A DNA stretch of 64,000 bases, from assembly GCF_004342725.1 (NCBI RefSeq), contig NZ_SMCP01000007.1, positions 86,301-150,300 on the forward strand. The letters are read 5' to 3'. This document shows, one piece after another, positions 56,712 through 64,000 of the stretch. The stretch's first letter is position 1. The number at the start of each line of letters is the position of its first letter. This DNA is from Testudinibacter aquarius. Lineage in GTDB: Bacteria; Pseudomonadota; Gammaproteobacteria; Enterobacterales; Pasteurellaceae. Below the pieces are notes generated by a model. The model saw only the letters and a program-made list of their open reading frames with translations, ran no database searches and had not been told where the DNA came from. A program made the position numbers and the translations under genes.

Positions 56712-57878
56712 TTATTTGCCCTCCGCTGCGGCAACCACTTGTTTAGCGGCATCTGTTAAACTATTGGCGGCAATAATATTCAGACCGCTGTTGGCTAAAA
56801 TTTCGCGTCCTAGTGGCGCATTGTTGCCTTCAAGACGAACCACCACCGGAATCGCTACGCCGACTTGATTGACGGCATCGATAATGCCGTTGGCGATTAA
56901 GTCACAACGTACAATCCCGCCAAAAATATTCACCAATACCGCTTTTACGGCACTGTCGGACAAAATAATTTTAAATGCCTCAGCAACCCGCTCTTTGGTT
57001 GCACCACCGCCGACATCTAAAAAGTTTGCCGGTTGTCCACCGTGCAATTTGATGATGTCCATGGTTCCCATTGCCAAACCGGCACCGTTGACCATGCAGC
57101 CGATATTGCCGTCCAATGCCACATAATTCAATTGCCACTGTTCTGCCAATGCTTCGCGCGGGTCTTCTTGACTTGCGTCTTGCATGGCTTGCAAATCAGG
57201 GTGACGGTAGGAAGCATTGCTGTCAGTGACGATTTTAGCATCTAAGCAGAGCAGTTGATCGTTTTCCAAAATCACCAACGGATTGACTTCAACCAAAGCC
57301 AAGTCTTTCTCGACAAACAGCTTGGCAAGTTGGGTGAAAAGGTGGGTGAATTGTTTGATTTGATCGCCTTGTAAGCCTAATTTAAAGGCTAATTGACGTC
57401 CTTGAAACGGCATGCCGCCCAGCAGTGGATCTAAACTGATTTTATGCAGTAACTCAGGGGTTTTTTCAGCCACTTCTTCAATATCCATGCCGCCTTCGGT
57501 TGACGCCATGACGACAACAGTTTGCGAACTACGATCCAAAACCGCACTTAGGTATAACTCTTTTTTAATGGCGGAACACTGCTCAAGATAGATAGTGTTG
57601 ACCGGTTGACCGTGTTTATCGGTTTGAAACGTCACCAAGCGTTTGCCGAACCACTGCTCGGCGAAAGCGTTGATTTCGGCTTCACTTTTTACCAATTTTA
57701 CGCCGCCGGCTTTGCCGCGACCGCCTGCATGAACTTGGCATTTGGCAACCCAAGTATCACCGCCTAATTTTTTGGCAGCTTCCAGTAATTGCTGGCTATT
57801 TTGACAGGCGTAACCGGTTGGAACGGGAATGCGGTAATCAGCAAAGATTTGTTTACTTTGATATTCGTGCAAATTCAT
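56712..57878 (-). CDS. sucC: Succinyl-CoA synthetase beta subunit
   Basis: The nucleotide-binding subunit. A 388-residue ATP-grasp protein with [38 protein letters not shown], and FLDVGGGA and [10 protein letters not shown] near residues 275-325. Between it and sucB is a 105-bp gap containing an imperfect hairpin (57942-57964). Confidence 0.97.
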   Translation of the reverse strand: MNLHEYQSKQIFADYRIPVPTGYACQNSQQLLEAAKKLGGDTWVAKCQVHAGGRGKAGGVKLVKSEAEINAFAEQWFGKRLVTFQTDKHGQPVNTIYLEQCSAIKKELYLSAVLDRSSQTVVVMASTEGGMDIEEVAEKTPELLHKISLDPLLGGMPFQGRQLAFKLGLQGDQIKQFTHLFTQLAKLFVEKDLALVEVNPLVILENDQLLCLDAKIVTDSNASYRHPDLQAMQDASQEDPREALAEQWQLNYVALDGNIGCMVNGAGLAMGTMDIIKLHGGQPANFLDVGGGATKERVAEAFKIILSDSAVKAVLVNIFGGIVRCDLIANGIIDAVNQVGVAIPVVVRLEGNNAPLGREILANSGLNIIAANSLTDAAKQVVAAAEGK

Positions 57879-57983
57879 TATTTGTCCTTGTCACAACGAT
57901 AGATTATCGGGTTAATGTGGCGGAGAATCGCCGTTTATTAACAGGGCAGATGCTATCCGCCCTGATATTGTTATTACCAGTGG

Positions 57984-59201
57984 TTAAATTTCCAATAGAA
58001 TACGGGTTGGATCTTCCAGCAACTCTTTAATCGTGACCAAGAAGCCGACGGATTCGCGACCATCAATTAAACGGTGGTCATAAGACAGGGCAAGGTACAT
58101 CATCGGGCGGATCACCACTTGTCCGTCGAGCGCAATCGGGCGATCTTTAATCGCATGCATGCCTAAAATAGCACTTTGTGGCGGATTGATAATCGGGGTA
58201 GACATCAATGAGCCGAACACGCCACCGTTAGTGATGGTGAAATTGCCCCCGGTCAAATCTTCCACCGTCAACTTGCCGTCACGTCCTTTTTCTGCCAGTT
58301 CTTTGATTTGCTGTTCGATTTCCCCCATCGACAATTTATCGCAGTTTTTCAGCACCGGTGTCACCAAACCACGCGGCGTGGAAACCGCAATACTGATATC
58401 GAAATAGTTGTGATAGACGATATCTTCGCCGTCAATCGAGGCATTGACTTCCGGATAGCGTTTAAGGGCTTCAACCACGGCTTTGATGTAGAACGACATA
58501 AATCCTAGCCGTACGTTGTTGCGTTTTTCAAATTTTTCGCCGTAGTTTTTACGCAGCTGCATAATCGGCGACATATCGACTTCATTAAAGGTAGTCAACA
58601 TGGCGGTGTTATTTTTTGCGTCTAATAAGCGCTCGGCAATTCGTTTGCGTAAGCGGGTCATCGGCACGCGTTTATCACTGCGGTTTGCCAGCGCAACCGA
58701 GCTGTCGGTGCCTTCTTTATGCACGGTGGAAGCTTGTTTGCTGAGGTGGGCATCAACATCTTCACGCGTGATACGCCCGCCAACGCCGGACCCTTTGATG
58801 TCGCTGGAGTCAATATTGTTTTCTGCCAGCAAACGACGTACCGACGGGCTGAGATTGTCGTTGGCATCGCTGTGTTCGGTGCTCAATACCGCACTTTGGC
58901 GTTCTGCCGGTGTGGATTCTGCGGTATTCACCGTATCTTTGGTCACTGTTCCGGCGGCTGAAACCGGCAACAGTTTACCTAGCAGTTGGCTGCTGATCAC
59001 CGTAGCACCTTCTTCTTGCAGGATAGCTTCAACAACGCCGTCTTCTGAAGCAGGTACTTCCAACACCACTTTGTCAGTTTCAATTTCAACAATAATTTCA
59101 TCACGTGCAACCGTATCACCGGCTTTTTTGTGCCAAGTTGCGACAGTGGCATCCGCGACTGATTCAGGTAAAACCGGGGTTAAGATATCAATACTGCTCA
59201 T
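57984..59201 (-). CDS. sucB: 2-oxoglutarate dehydrogenase E2 (dihydrolipoyl succinyltransferase)
   Basis: A 405-residue E2 with one N-terminal lipoyl domain (lipoylated Lys in [10 protein letters not shown] near residue 43), a peripheral-subunit-binding domain ([14 protein letters not shown] near residue 118) and the catalytic domain with the active-site block [10 protein letters not shown] near residue 375. It follows sucA at 66 bp. Confidence 0.97.
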   Translation of the reverse strand: MSSIDILTPVLPESVADATVATWHKKAGDTVARDEIIVEIETDKVVLEVPASEDGVVEAILQEEGATVISSQLLGKLLPVSAAGTVTKDTVNTAESTPAERQSAVLSTEHSDANDNLSPSVRRLLAENNIDSSDIKGSGVGGRITREDVDAHLSKQASTVHKEGTDSSVALANRSDKRVPMTRLRKRIAERLLDAKNNTAMLTTFNEVDMSPIMQLRKNYGEKFEKRNNVRLGFMSFYIKAVVEALKRYPEVNASIDGEDIVYHNYFDISIAVSTPRGLVTPVLKNCDKLSMGEIEQQIKELAEKGRDGKLTVEDLTGGNFTITNGGVFGSLMSTPIINPPQSAILGMHAIKDRPIALDGQVVIRPMMYLALSYDHRLIDGRESVGFLVTIKELLEDPTRILLEI

Positions 59202-59267
59202 ATTTATTTCCTTTCAATATTTAATCAATTGTTCAATTAAGCATCTAAAATATTTGGTTGAATAAGC

Positions 59268-62093
59268 TTATTCAACCGTCAATGCTTCATCCACCAAGGC
59301 TTTTTGCTGTGCATTGTGCAACGAAGCAAAGCCGGTTGCCGGGGAAGCGGAAGCCGGTCGTCCGACATAATTCAAACTTGCGCCGGCAGGCAGCGAGGTT
59401 CGGAAATTATGTTGACTGCAATACCATGCCCCTTGGTTCAATGGTTCTTCCTGACACCAGATAAAATCTTTAACATGTTGATAAGGTTGCAAGACAGTCT
59501 GCATATCATCACTCGGATACGGGTAAAGCTGCTCGATACGAATTAAGGCAACGTCGGTTTGTTGGTTGGCGCGGCGTTTTTCTAGCAAATCATAATAGAC
59601 CTTGCCGGAACAGAGCACGACACGCTGCACCTGTTGCGGATCCAAATCATCAAACTCTGGCAACACCGGTTGGAAAGTGCCTTCCAACAGTTCTGACATC
59701 TCAGAAATTGCCAACGGATGGCGCAGCAGTGATTTCGGGGTTAACGCAATCAGCGGACGGCGCATCGGGCGAATCATCTGGCGGCGCAGCATATGGTAAA
59801 CCTGTGCCGGTGTAGAAGGCACGCAAACTTGAATGTTCTGTTCGGCACACAGTTGCAGATAGCGTTCTAGGCGAGCAGAGGAGTGCTCAGGGCCTTGTCC
59901 TTCGTAGCCGTGCGGCAATAACATGGTTAAACCGCACATTCTGCCCCATTTTTGCTCACCGGAGCTGATGAATTGGTCGATAACCACTTGTGCCACATTG
60001 GCGAAATCGCCGAATTGCGCTTCCCAGATGACTAAGGTTTTCGGATCGGAGGTAGCATAGCCGTATTCATAGGCTAAAACAGCTTCTTCAGACAGCACCG
60101 AATCCCACACTTCAAATCGTCCTTGTTGATTGTGCAGATTGGCAAGCGGAATGTAGTAGGTGCCGTCTTCTTGATTGTGCAACACCGCATGGCGGTGGAA
60201 GAAGGTGCCGCGCCCGGCATCTTCACCGGACAGACGAATCGCATTGTTGTCATCCAGCAGGGTGGCATAGGCCATAATTTCCGCCATACCCCAGTCAAAC
60301 GGTTTTTCGCCTACTGCCATCAATTCACGATCTTCGTAGATTTTTTTCACACGATTGTGTAGTTTGTGCGATTCAGGATAGATACACACCTTCTTTGCCA
60401 AGGCAGTGAACCGCTCTTTGTCAAACCGATTTTCGTAATGCGCAGTCCAATCGTGATCAAGATAGTTAATCCACTCCAATGAGTTGCGATCCAGTTCGCT
60501 CCACTCTTTGACGACACATTCACCGTTATCCAGTGCATCGCGGTATTCGTTCATCATTTCAAACGTTTGATCATCATTCAGCACCTCTTCGGCAACTAAA
60601 CGATCAGCATAGACTTTGCGTGGCGTCGGATGTTTTTTGATCTGTTTATACATCATTGGCTGGGTTGCAGACGGTTCATCGGCTTCGTTATGCCCATGTC
60701 GACGGTAAGAAACCAAATCAATGAAAATATCATTTTTAAATTTAGCACGATATTCAACGGCCATTCGAGCCGCATAAATCACGGCTTCCGGGTCATCGCC
60801 GTTGACATGAATCACCGGCGCATCAACCATTTTGGCAATATCGGTGCAGTATTCGGTAGAACGTGTATCACCGGTGTATGAGGTGGTGAAACCGATACGG
60901 TTATTGATAACGACACGGATTGTGCCACCTATGGTGTAACCGCGAGTGGCTGACATATTCAAGGTTTCTTGTACGATGCCTTGTCCGGTGACGGCAGAAT
61001 CACCGTGCACGGTGATTCCCCAGACTTTATTGCGCTCACTGTCTTGCAGACGAGTTTGGCGTGAACGGACAGAACCGATTACCACAGGGCTGACGATCTC
61101 TAAATGTGACGGGTTAAACGCCAATGATAAGTGAACTGAGCAGTTATCGGTCATAAAATTAGAAGAAAAACCTTGGTGATATTTCACATCGCCGGTACGG
61201 TCGTGGTTACTGTGTTTTCCGGCAAATTCATCAAACAATTCTGCCGGTTTTTTGCCCAGTACGTTGACCAGCATATTTAACCGTCCGCGGTGTGCCATGC
61301 CCATCACGATATCTTTAGCGCCAAATTTACCGGCATGGCGGATAATCTCTTTCATCAGTGGAATAAAAGCATCGCTGCCTTCTAAAGAAAAACGTTTGGC
61401 ACCGGGAAATTTAGCCCCTAAATAGCGCTCTAAACCTTCGGCGGCGGTCAGTTCTTGTAAATAGGTTTTTTGTTCTTCCGGGCTGAACAGCGGTTTATTT
61501 AAACGTGCTTCCATTTTTTGCTGCAACCAGTCACGCACTTCAATATTATGCAGGTGCATAAATTCAAGCCCGATGGTGCTGCAATAGGTTTCATGCAATT
61601 TTTCAGAGAGTTCGCGCAGTGTGATGTTTTCACGATCGTACACATATTTGCCGATATTAAACTCTTCATCCAAATGTTTCTCTTCCAAACCGTAGAATTG
61701 ATAGTCCAGATTTGGCACCGAGAGGCGCTTCCACATTTTTAATGGATCGAGGTCGGAACGCAAATGTCCACGATAGCGAAAGGCGTTGATGTATTGCAAA
61801 GCCCGCACTAAACGGCGGCTGGCACTGGGATCAATAATCGTGTGTGTTCCGGTTTTATTGGTATTTTCTTTGGCGAGTTCACGGAAGTATTCGCGCACCG
61901 GCGCATGGGGTTGCTCGCTGACGGTGGGTTTGGGCCAACTGTCGAAGATCTGTTTCCAGCTGGTATCAACGCTCAAGGGATCTTTAAGATAGTCTTCATA
62001 GACTTGTTCTATATACGTTTGGTTGGCTCCGCCTAAGGCACTAGAGTCAACCCAATCCTGCATAACATTCCGCAGGGAATGGTTTTGTCGCAT
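59268..62093 (-). CDS. sucA: 2-oxoglutarate dehydrogenase E1
   Basis: The thiamine-diphosphate E1 that decarboxylates 2-oxoglutarate. A 941-residue protein with VMGMAHRGRLNMLVNVLGK near residue 265, VTGQGIVQETLNMSA, the ThDP motif region HVNGDDPEAV...FIDLVSYRRHGHNEAD and the C-terminal HGYEGQGPEHSSARLERYL. The length is typical (E. coli 933). lpd is not in this cluster, nor are sdh genes. Confidence 0.98.
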   Translation of the reverse strand: MRQNHSLRNVMQDWVDSSALGGANQTYIEQVYEDYLKDPLSVDTSWKQIFDSWPKPTVSEQPHAPVREYFRELAKENTNKTGTHTIIDPSASRRLVRALQYINAFRYRGHLRSDLDPLKMWKRLSVPNLDYQFYGLEEKHLDEEFNIGKYVYDRENITLRELSEKLHETYCSTIGLEFMHLHNIEVRDWLQQKMEARLNKPLFSPEEQKTYLQELTAAEGLERYLGAKFPGAKRFSLEGSDAFIPLMKEIIRHAGKFGAKDIVMGMAHRGRLNMLVNVLGKKPAELFDEFAGKHSNHDRTGDVKYHQGFSSNFMTDNCSVHLSLAFNPSHLEIVSPVVIGSVRSRQTRLQDSERNKVWGITVHGDSAVTGQGIVQETLNMSATRGYTIGGTIRVVINNRIGFTTSYTGDTRSTEYCTDIAKMVDAPVIHVNGDDPEAVIYAARMAVEYRAKFKNDIFIDLVSYRRHGHNEADEPSATQPMMYKQIKKHPTPRKVYADRLVAEEVLNDDQTFEMMNEYRDALDNGECVVKEWSELDRNSLEWINYLDHDWTAHYENRFDKERFTALAKKVCIYPESHKLHNRVKKIYEDRELMAVGEKPFDWGMAEIMAYATLLDDNNAIRLSGEDAGRGTFFHRHAVLHNQEDGTYYIPLANLHNQQGRFEVWDSVLSEEAVLAYEYGYATSDPKTLVIWEAQFGDFANVAQVVIDQFISSGEQKWGRMCGLTMLLPHGYEGQGPEHSSARLERYLQLCAEQNIQVCVPSTPAQVYHMLRRQMIRPMRRPLIALTPKSLLRHPLAISEMSELLEGTFQPVLPEFDDLDPQQVQRVVLCSGKVYYDLLEKRRANQQTDVALIRIEQLYPYPSDDMQTVLQPYQHVKDFIWCQEEPLNQGAWYCSQHNFRTSLPAGASLNYVGRPASASPATGFASLHNAQQKALVDEALTVE

Positions 62094-62460
62094 AACTACC
62101 TGACCTTTTCTTAAAATAAAATAATAGGATAACTATAATTTTGTCAGTAAATTGAATATTTTACCGTTAACTTTATCGCTAACTGTAGGGTAAGAACAGA
62201 CTATTTACAAGAAAATGATAAATTTTGTTGCGAGTTAAATTATACCTAAAAAATTTTTTTATAATGTGACCTAGCTAGTGTTTTTTACAAAAAAATAACA
62301 TTTTATCCAAAAGGCTCTTTAAATTTATCGGTTAAAAGACTAAATTGGTGAAAATTCATTTTACAGTATCGCTTTATTTGTGTTAATAAATGAATCAGTT
62401 TTCACTATAAATGCGATCGAATAGATTGCCTTAACAAAAATGTAACAACAGGGAGTGATC
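62094..62460. promoter_or_regulatory. Divergent sucA/gltA control region
   Basis: A 367-bp AT-rich region with no gene. It contains several GTTAA-type direct repeats (near 62165, 62235 and 62391) that could be ArcA sites. A half CRP-like TGTGA lies near 62266. None is strong. Confidence 0.4.
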
Positions 62461-63744
62461 ATGTCAGAATTAAAAGCAACATTATCCATCAGTGATGGCC
62501 GTCAGCTTGAAGTAGATGTTCATCGTGCCGTCTTGGGGTATGATTCGATTGATGTTCAGTCATTAGTCAAAAATCAATTGTTTACCTATGATCCGGGTTT
62601 TATGTCAACCGCATCTTGCAAATCGGCGATTACCTATATTGATGGTGACGAAGGCGTGTTGTTGCATCGCGGCTATCCAATTGAGCAACTGGCTGAAAAT
62701 GCTGATTATTTAGAAGTTTCATATCTGCTGTTATTTGGTGAGCGTCCGAACAAAGAACAATATCGTGAATTTGAAAGTAGAGTGAAAAAACATACCCTGG
62801 TGCACGAGCAGATTTCCCGTTTTTTCCATGGGTTCCGCCGCGACTCGCATCCGATGGCAATTATGTGCGGCGTCAGCGGTGCGTTGGCAGCGTTCTACCA
62901 TGATTCCACCGATGTTAACAATATCTATCACCGTGAACTGACCGCCTACCGTTTATTAGCAAAAATGCCGACCTTAGCAGCGATGTGTTATAAATATTCG
63001 ATTGGTCAGCCGTTTATGTATCCGCAGCGCCATCTTTCTTTTTCCGGTAACTTCCTGTATATGATGTTTGCCACGCCGTGTGAGCCTTATGTGGTTAATC
63101 CGGTGCTGGAAAAAGCCATGGACAAAATTTTTATTCTGCATGCCGATCATGAACAGAATGCGTCAACCTCAACCGTGCGAACCGCAGCTTCTTCCGGTGC
63201 TAATCCATTCGCTTGTATTGCAGCTGGCATTGCCTCCCTTTGGGGACCGGCGCATGGTGGCGCCAACGAAGCCTGTATCAATATGCTGGAAGAAATTGGC
63301 AGTGTTGATCGGATTCCGGAATACATCGAGAAGGCCAAAGATAAAAATGATCCGTTCCGTCTGATGGGCTTTGGGCATCGGGTATATAAAAACTACGATC
63401 CGCGCGCTAAAGTAATGCGTCAAACTTGCCATGAAGTGCTGAAAGAGCTGGATGTGCAAAATCCGTTATTGGATGTGGCGATGGAATTGGAACGTATCGC
63501 CTTGAGCGATCCGTATTTTGTTGAACACAAACTGTACCCAAATGTTGATTTCTACTCTGGTATCATCTTGAAAGCGATTGGCATTCCGGTATCGATGTTT
63601 ACGGTGATGTTTGCGTTGGCAAGAACCGTCGGATGGATTGCCCACTGGAAAGAGATGTATAACCAAGGTGCGATCAAGATTGTTCGTCCGCGGCAGATTT
63701 ATATTGGCCATCCACAGCGTGATTTCGACAAAATGGAGAAGTAA
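62461..63744 (+). CDS. gltA: Citrate synthase (type II)
   Basis: It condenses oxaloacetate and acetyl-CoA. A 427-residue protein of the hexameric, NADH-sensitive gammaproteobacterial type, with [14 protein letters not shown] near residue 225, [11 protein letters not shown] and the active-site [14 protein letters not shown] near residue 303. I chose the ATG at 62461, with GGGAG five bases upstream, over a GTG at 62455. It is divergent from sucABCD. Confidence 0.98.
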   Translation: MSELKATLSISDGRQLEVDVHRAVLGYDSIDVQSLVKNQLFTYDPGFMSTASCKSAITYIDGDEGVLLHRGYPIEQLAENADYLEVSYLLLFGERPNKEQYREFESRVKKHTLVHEQISRFFHGFRRDSHPMAIMCGVSGALAAFYHDSTDVNNIYHRELTAYRLLAKMPTLAAMCYKYSIGQPFMYPQRHLSFSGNFLYMMFATPCEPYVVNPVLEKAMDKIFILHADHEQNASTSTVRTAASSGANPFACIAAGIASLWGPAHGGANEACINMLEEIGSVDRIPEYIEKAKDKNDPFRLMGFGHRVYKNYDPRAKVMRQTCHEVLKELDVQNPLLDVAMELERIALSDPYFVEHKLYPNVDFYSGIILKAIGIPVSMFTVMFALARTVGWIAHWKEMYNQGAIKIVRPRQIYIGHPQRDFDKMEK

Positions 63745-63831
63745 GGGATGTGCAAACCGCACTTTATTACCTAGTGCAGTGATAGTGGTGGCAGCTGTGC
63801 CACCGTTTAGGGCAAGAGCAAAACAAAATTA

Positions 63832-63853
63832 AGGCGCAAATTTTATTGCGCCT
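63832..63853 (+). terminator. Hairpin after gltA
   Basis: AGGCGCAA and TTGCGCCT around a 6-base loop, but without a T-run. Confidence 0.45.
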
Positions 63854-63894
63854 CAGATTATTGACAAAGATATTTACTTAGGCTGGGTAGCAAC

Positions 63895-63925
63895 TGTGTT
63901 TCCTGTTTTTTGGAAACACATTTTT
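63895..63925 (+). terminator. Intrinsic terminator, second after gltA
   Basis: TGTGTTTCC, loop TGTTTTTT, GGAAACACA followed by TTTTT. Confidence 0.75.
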
Positions 63926-64000
63926 AACCCACAGATACTGTGGATAAATGGCGTGTAGCGTCCCATTTCTCATTACGTTTTACTAACGCATTGATAATGG
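63924..64000 (-). CDS. Possible 3' end of a minus-strand gene (partial)
   Basis: From the window edge an open frame reads about 24 residues (ending LSTVSVG) to a stop at 63924. The length is too short to identify, and chance cannot be excluded. Confidence 0.22.
   Translation of the reverse strand, partial: IINALVKRNEKWDATRHLSTVSVG

Overview
The window is chromosomal DNA from a member of the Pasteurellaceae. The 9-base uptake signal AAGTGCGGT or its complement occurs dozens of times on both strands (for example 147-155), often as facing pairs that form terminators. This is the Haemophilus/Pasteurella-type signal. Gene content fits: ttcA, glpFK, cvpA-purF-ubiX, mreBCD, and sucABCD divergent from gltA with no sdh genes between. 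Having both citrate synthase and 2-oxoglutarate dehydrogenase argues against Haemophilus influenzae and for a Pasteurella-like genus. The species is inference.

Layout. 1-1120 is a decayed accessory edge: an unidentified coding fragment, a frameshifted internal piece of metH, a 106-bp inverted-repeat element, one copy of a dispersed 34-bp repeat and a perfect 35-bp palindrome. 1121-8090 holds tcyP, a Val-Gly-Leu tRNA operon, pgsA, an ABC exporter, ttcA and a polysaccharide deacetylase. 8402-16351 holds glycerol uptake (glpF, glpK, a small membrane protein), LemA/TPM-domain proteins, grxD and a malolactic enzyme with its malate permease. 16514-18697 encodes a large RTX lipase-like secreted protein. 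18750-27569 is mostly housekeeping: rnb, fabI, three YqjD/E/K-like genes, a NIF3 protein, a DUF1328 peptide, and ssb/uvrA divergent around a LexA box.

27700-43750 is metal-centred. A TetR regulator is divergent from a TonB-dependent receptor, two ABC half-transporters and an MFS protein, an arrangement like the YbtPQ-YbtX/IrtAB siderophore importers but with no biosynthesis genes. Next, on the minus strand, is an eight-gene Ftr1/P19-type iron operon behind a strong Fur box: Ftr1 permease, P19-like protein, DUF2318 membrane protein, two FtsX-type permeases, an ATPase, a TlpA-like thioredoxin and a cytochrome c. Together they would give the cell siderophore-borne iron and free periplasmic iron. 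A VapC-like toxin remnant lies between the two clusters.

44185-64000 returns to core genes: tyrP behind a leader terminator, nadK, grpE with a heat-shock promoter, cvpA-purF-ubiX, moeB-moeA (MoeB lacks its zinc cysteines), folE, mreBCD, sucDCBA and gltA. I found no CRISPR array, insertion sequence, prophage or rRNA. The most interesting items are the dispersed 34-bp repeat, the siderophore-type import cluster with its 19-bp operator, the iron operon with its internal terminator and triplicated Ftr1 domain, the malolactic pair, the RTX lipase, and the leader terminators before tyrP and grxD.
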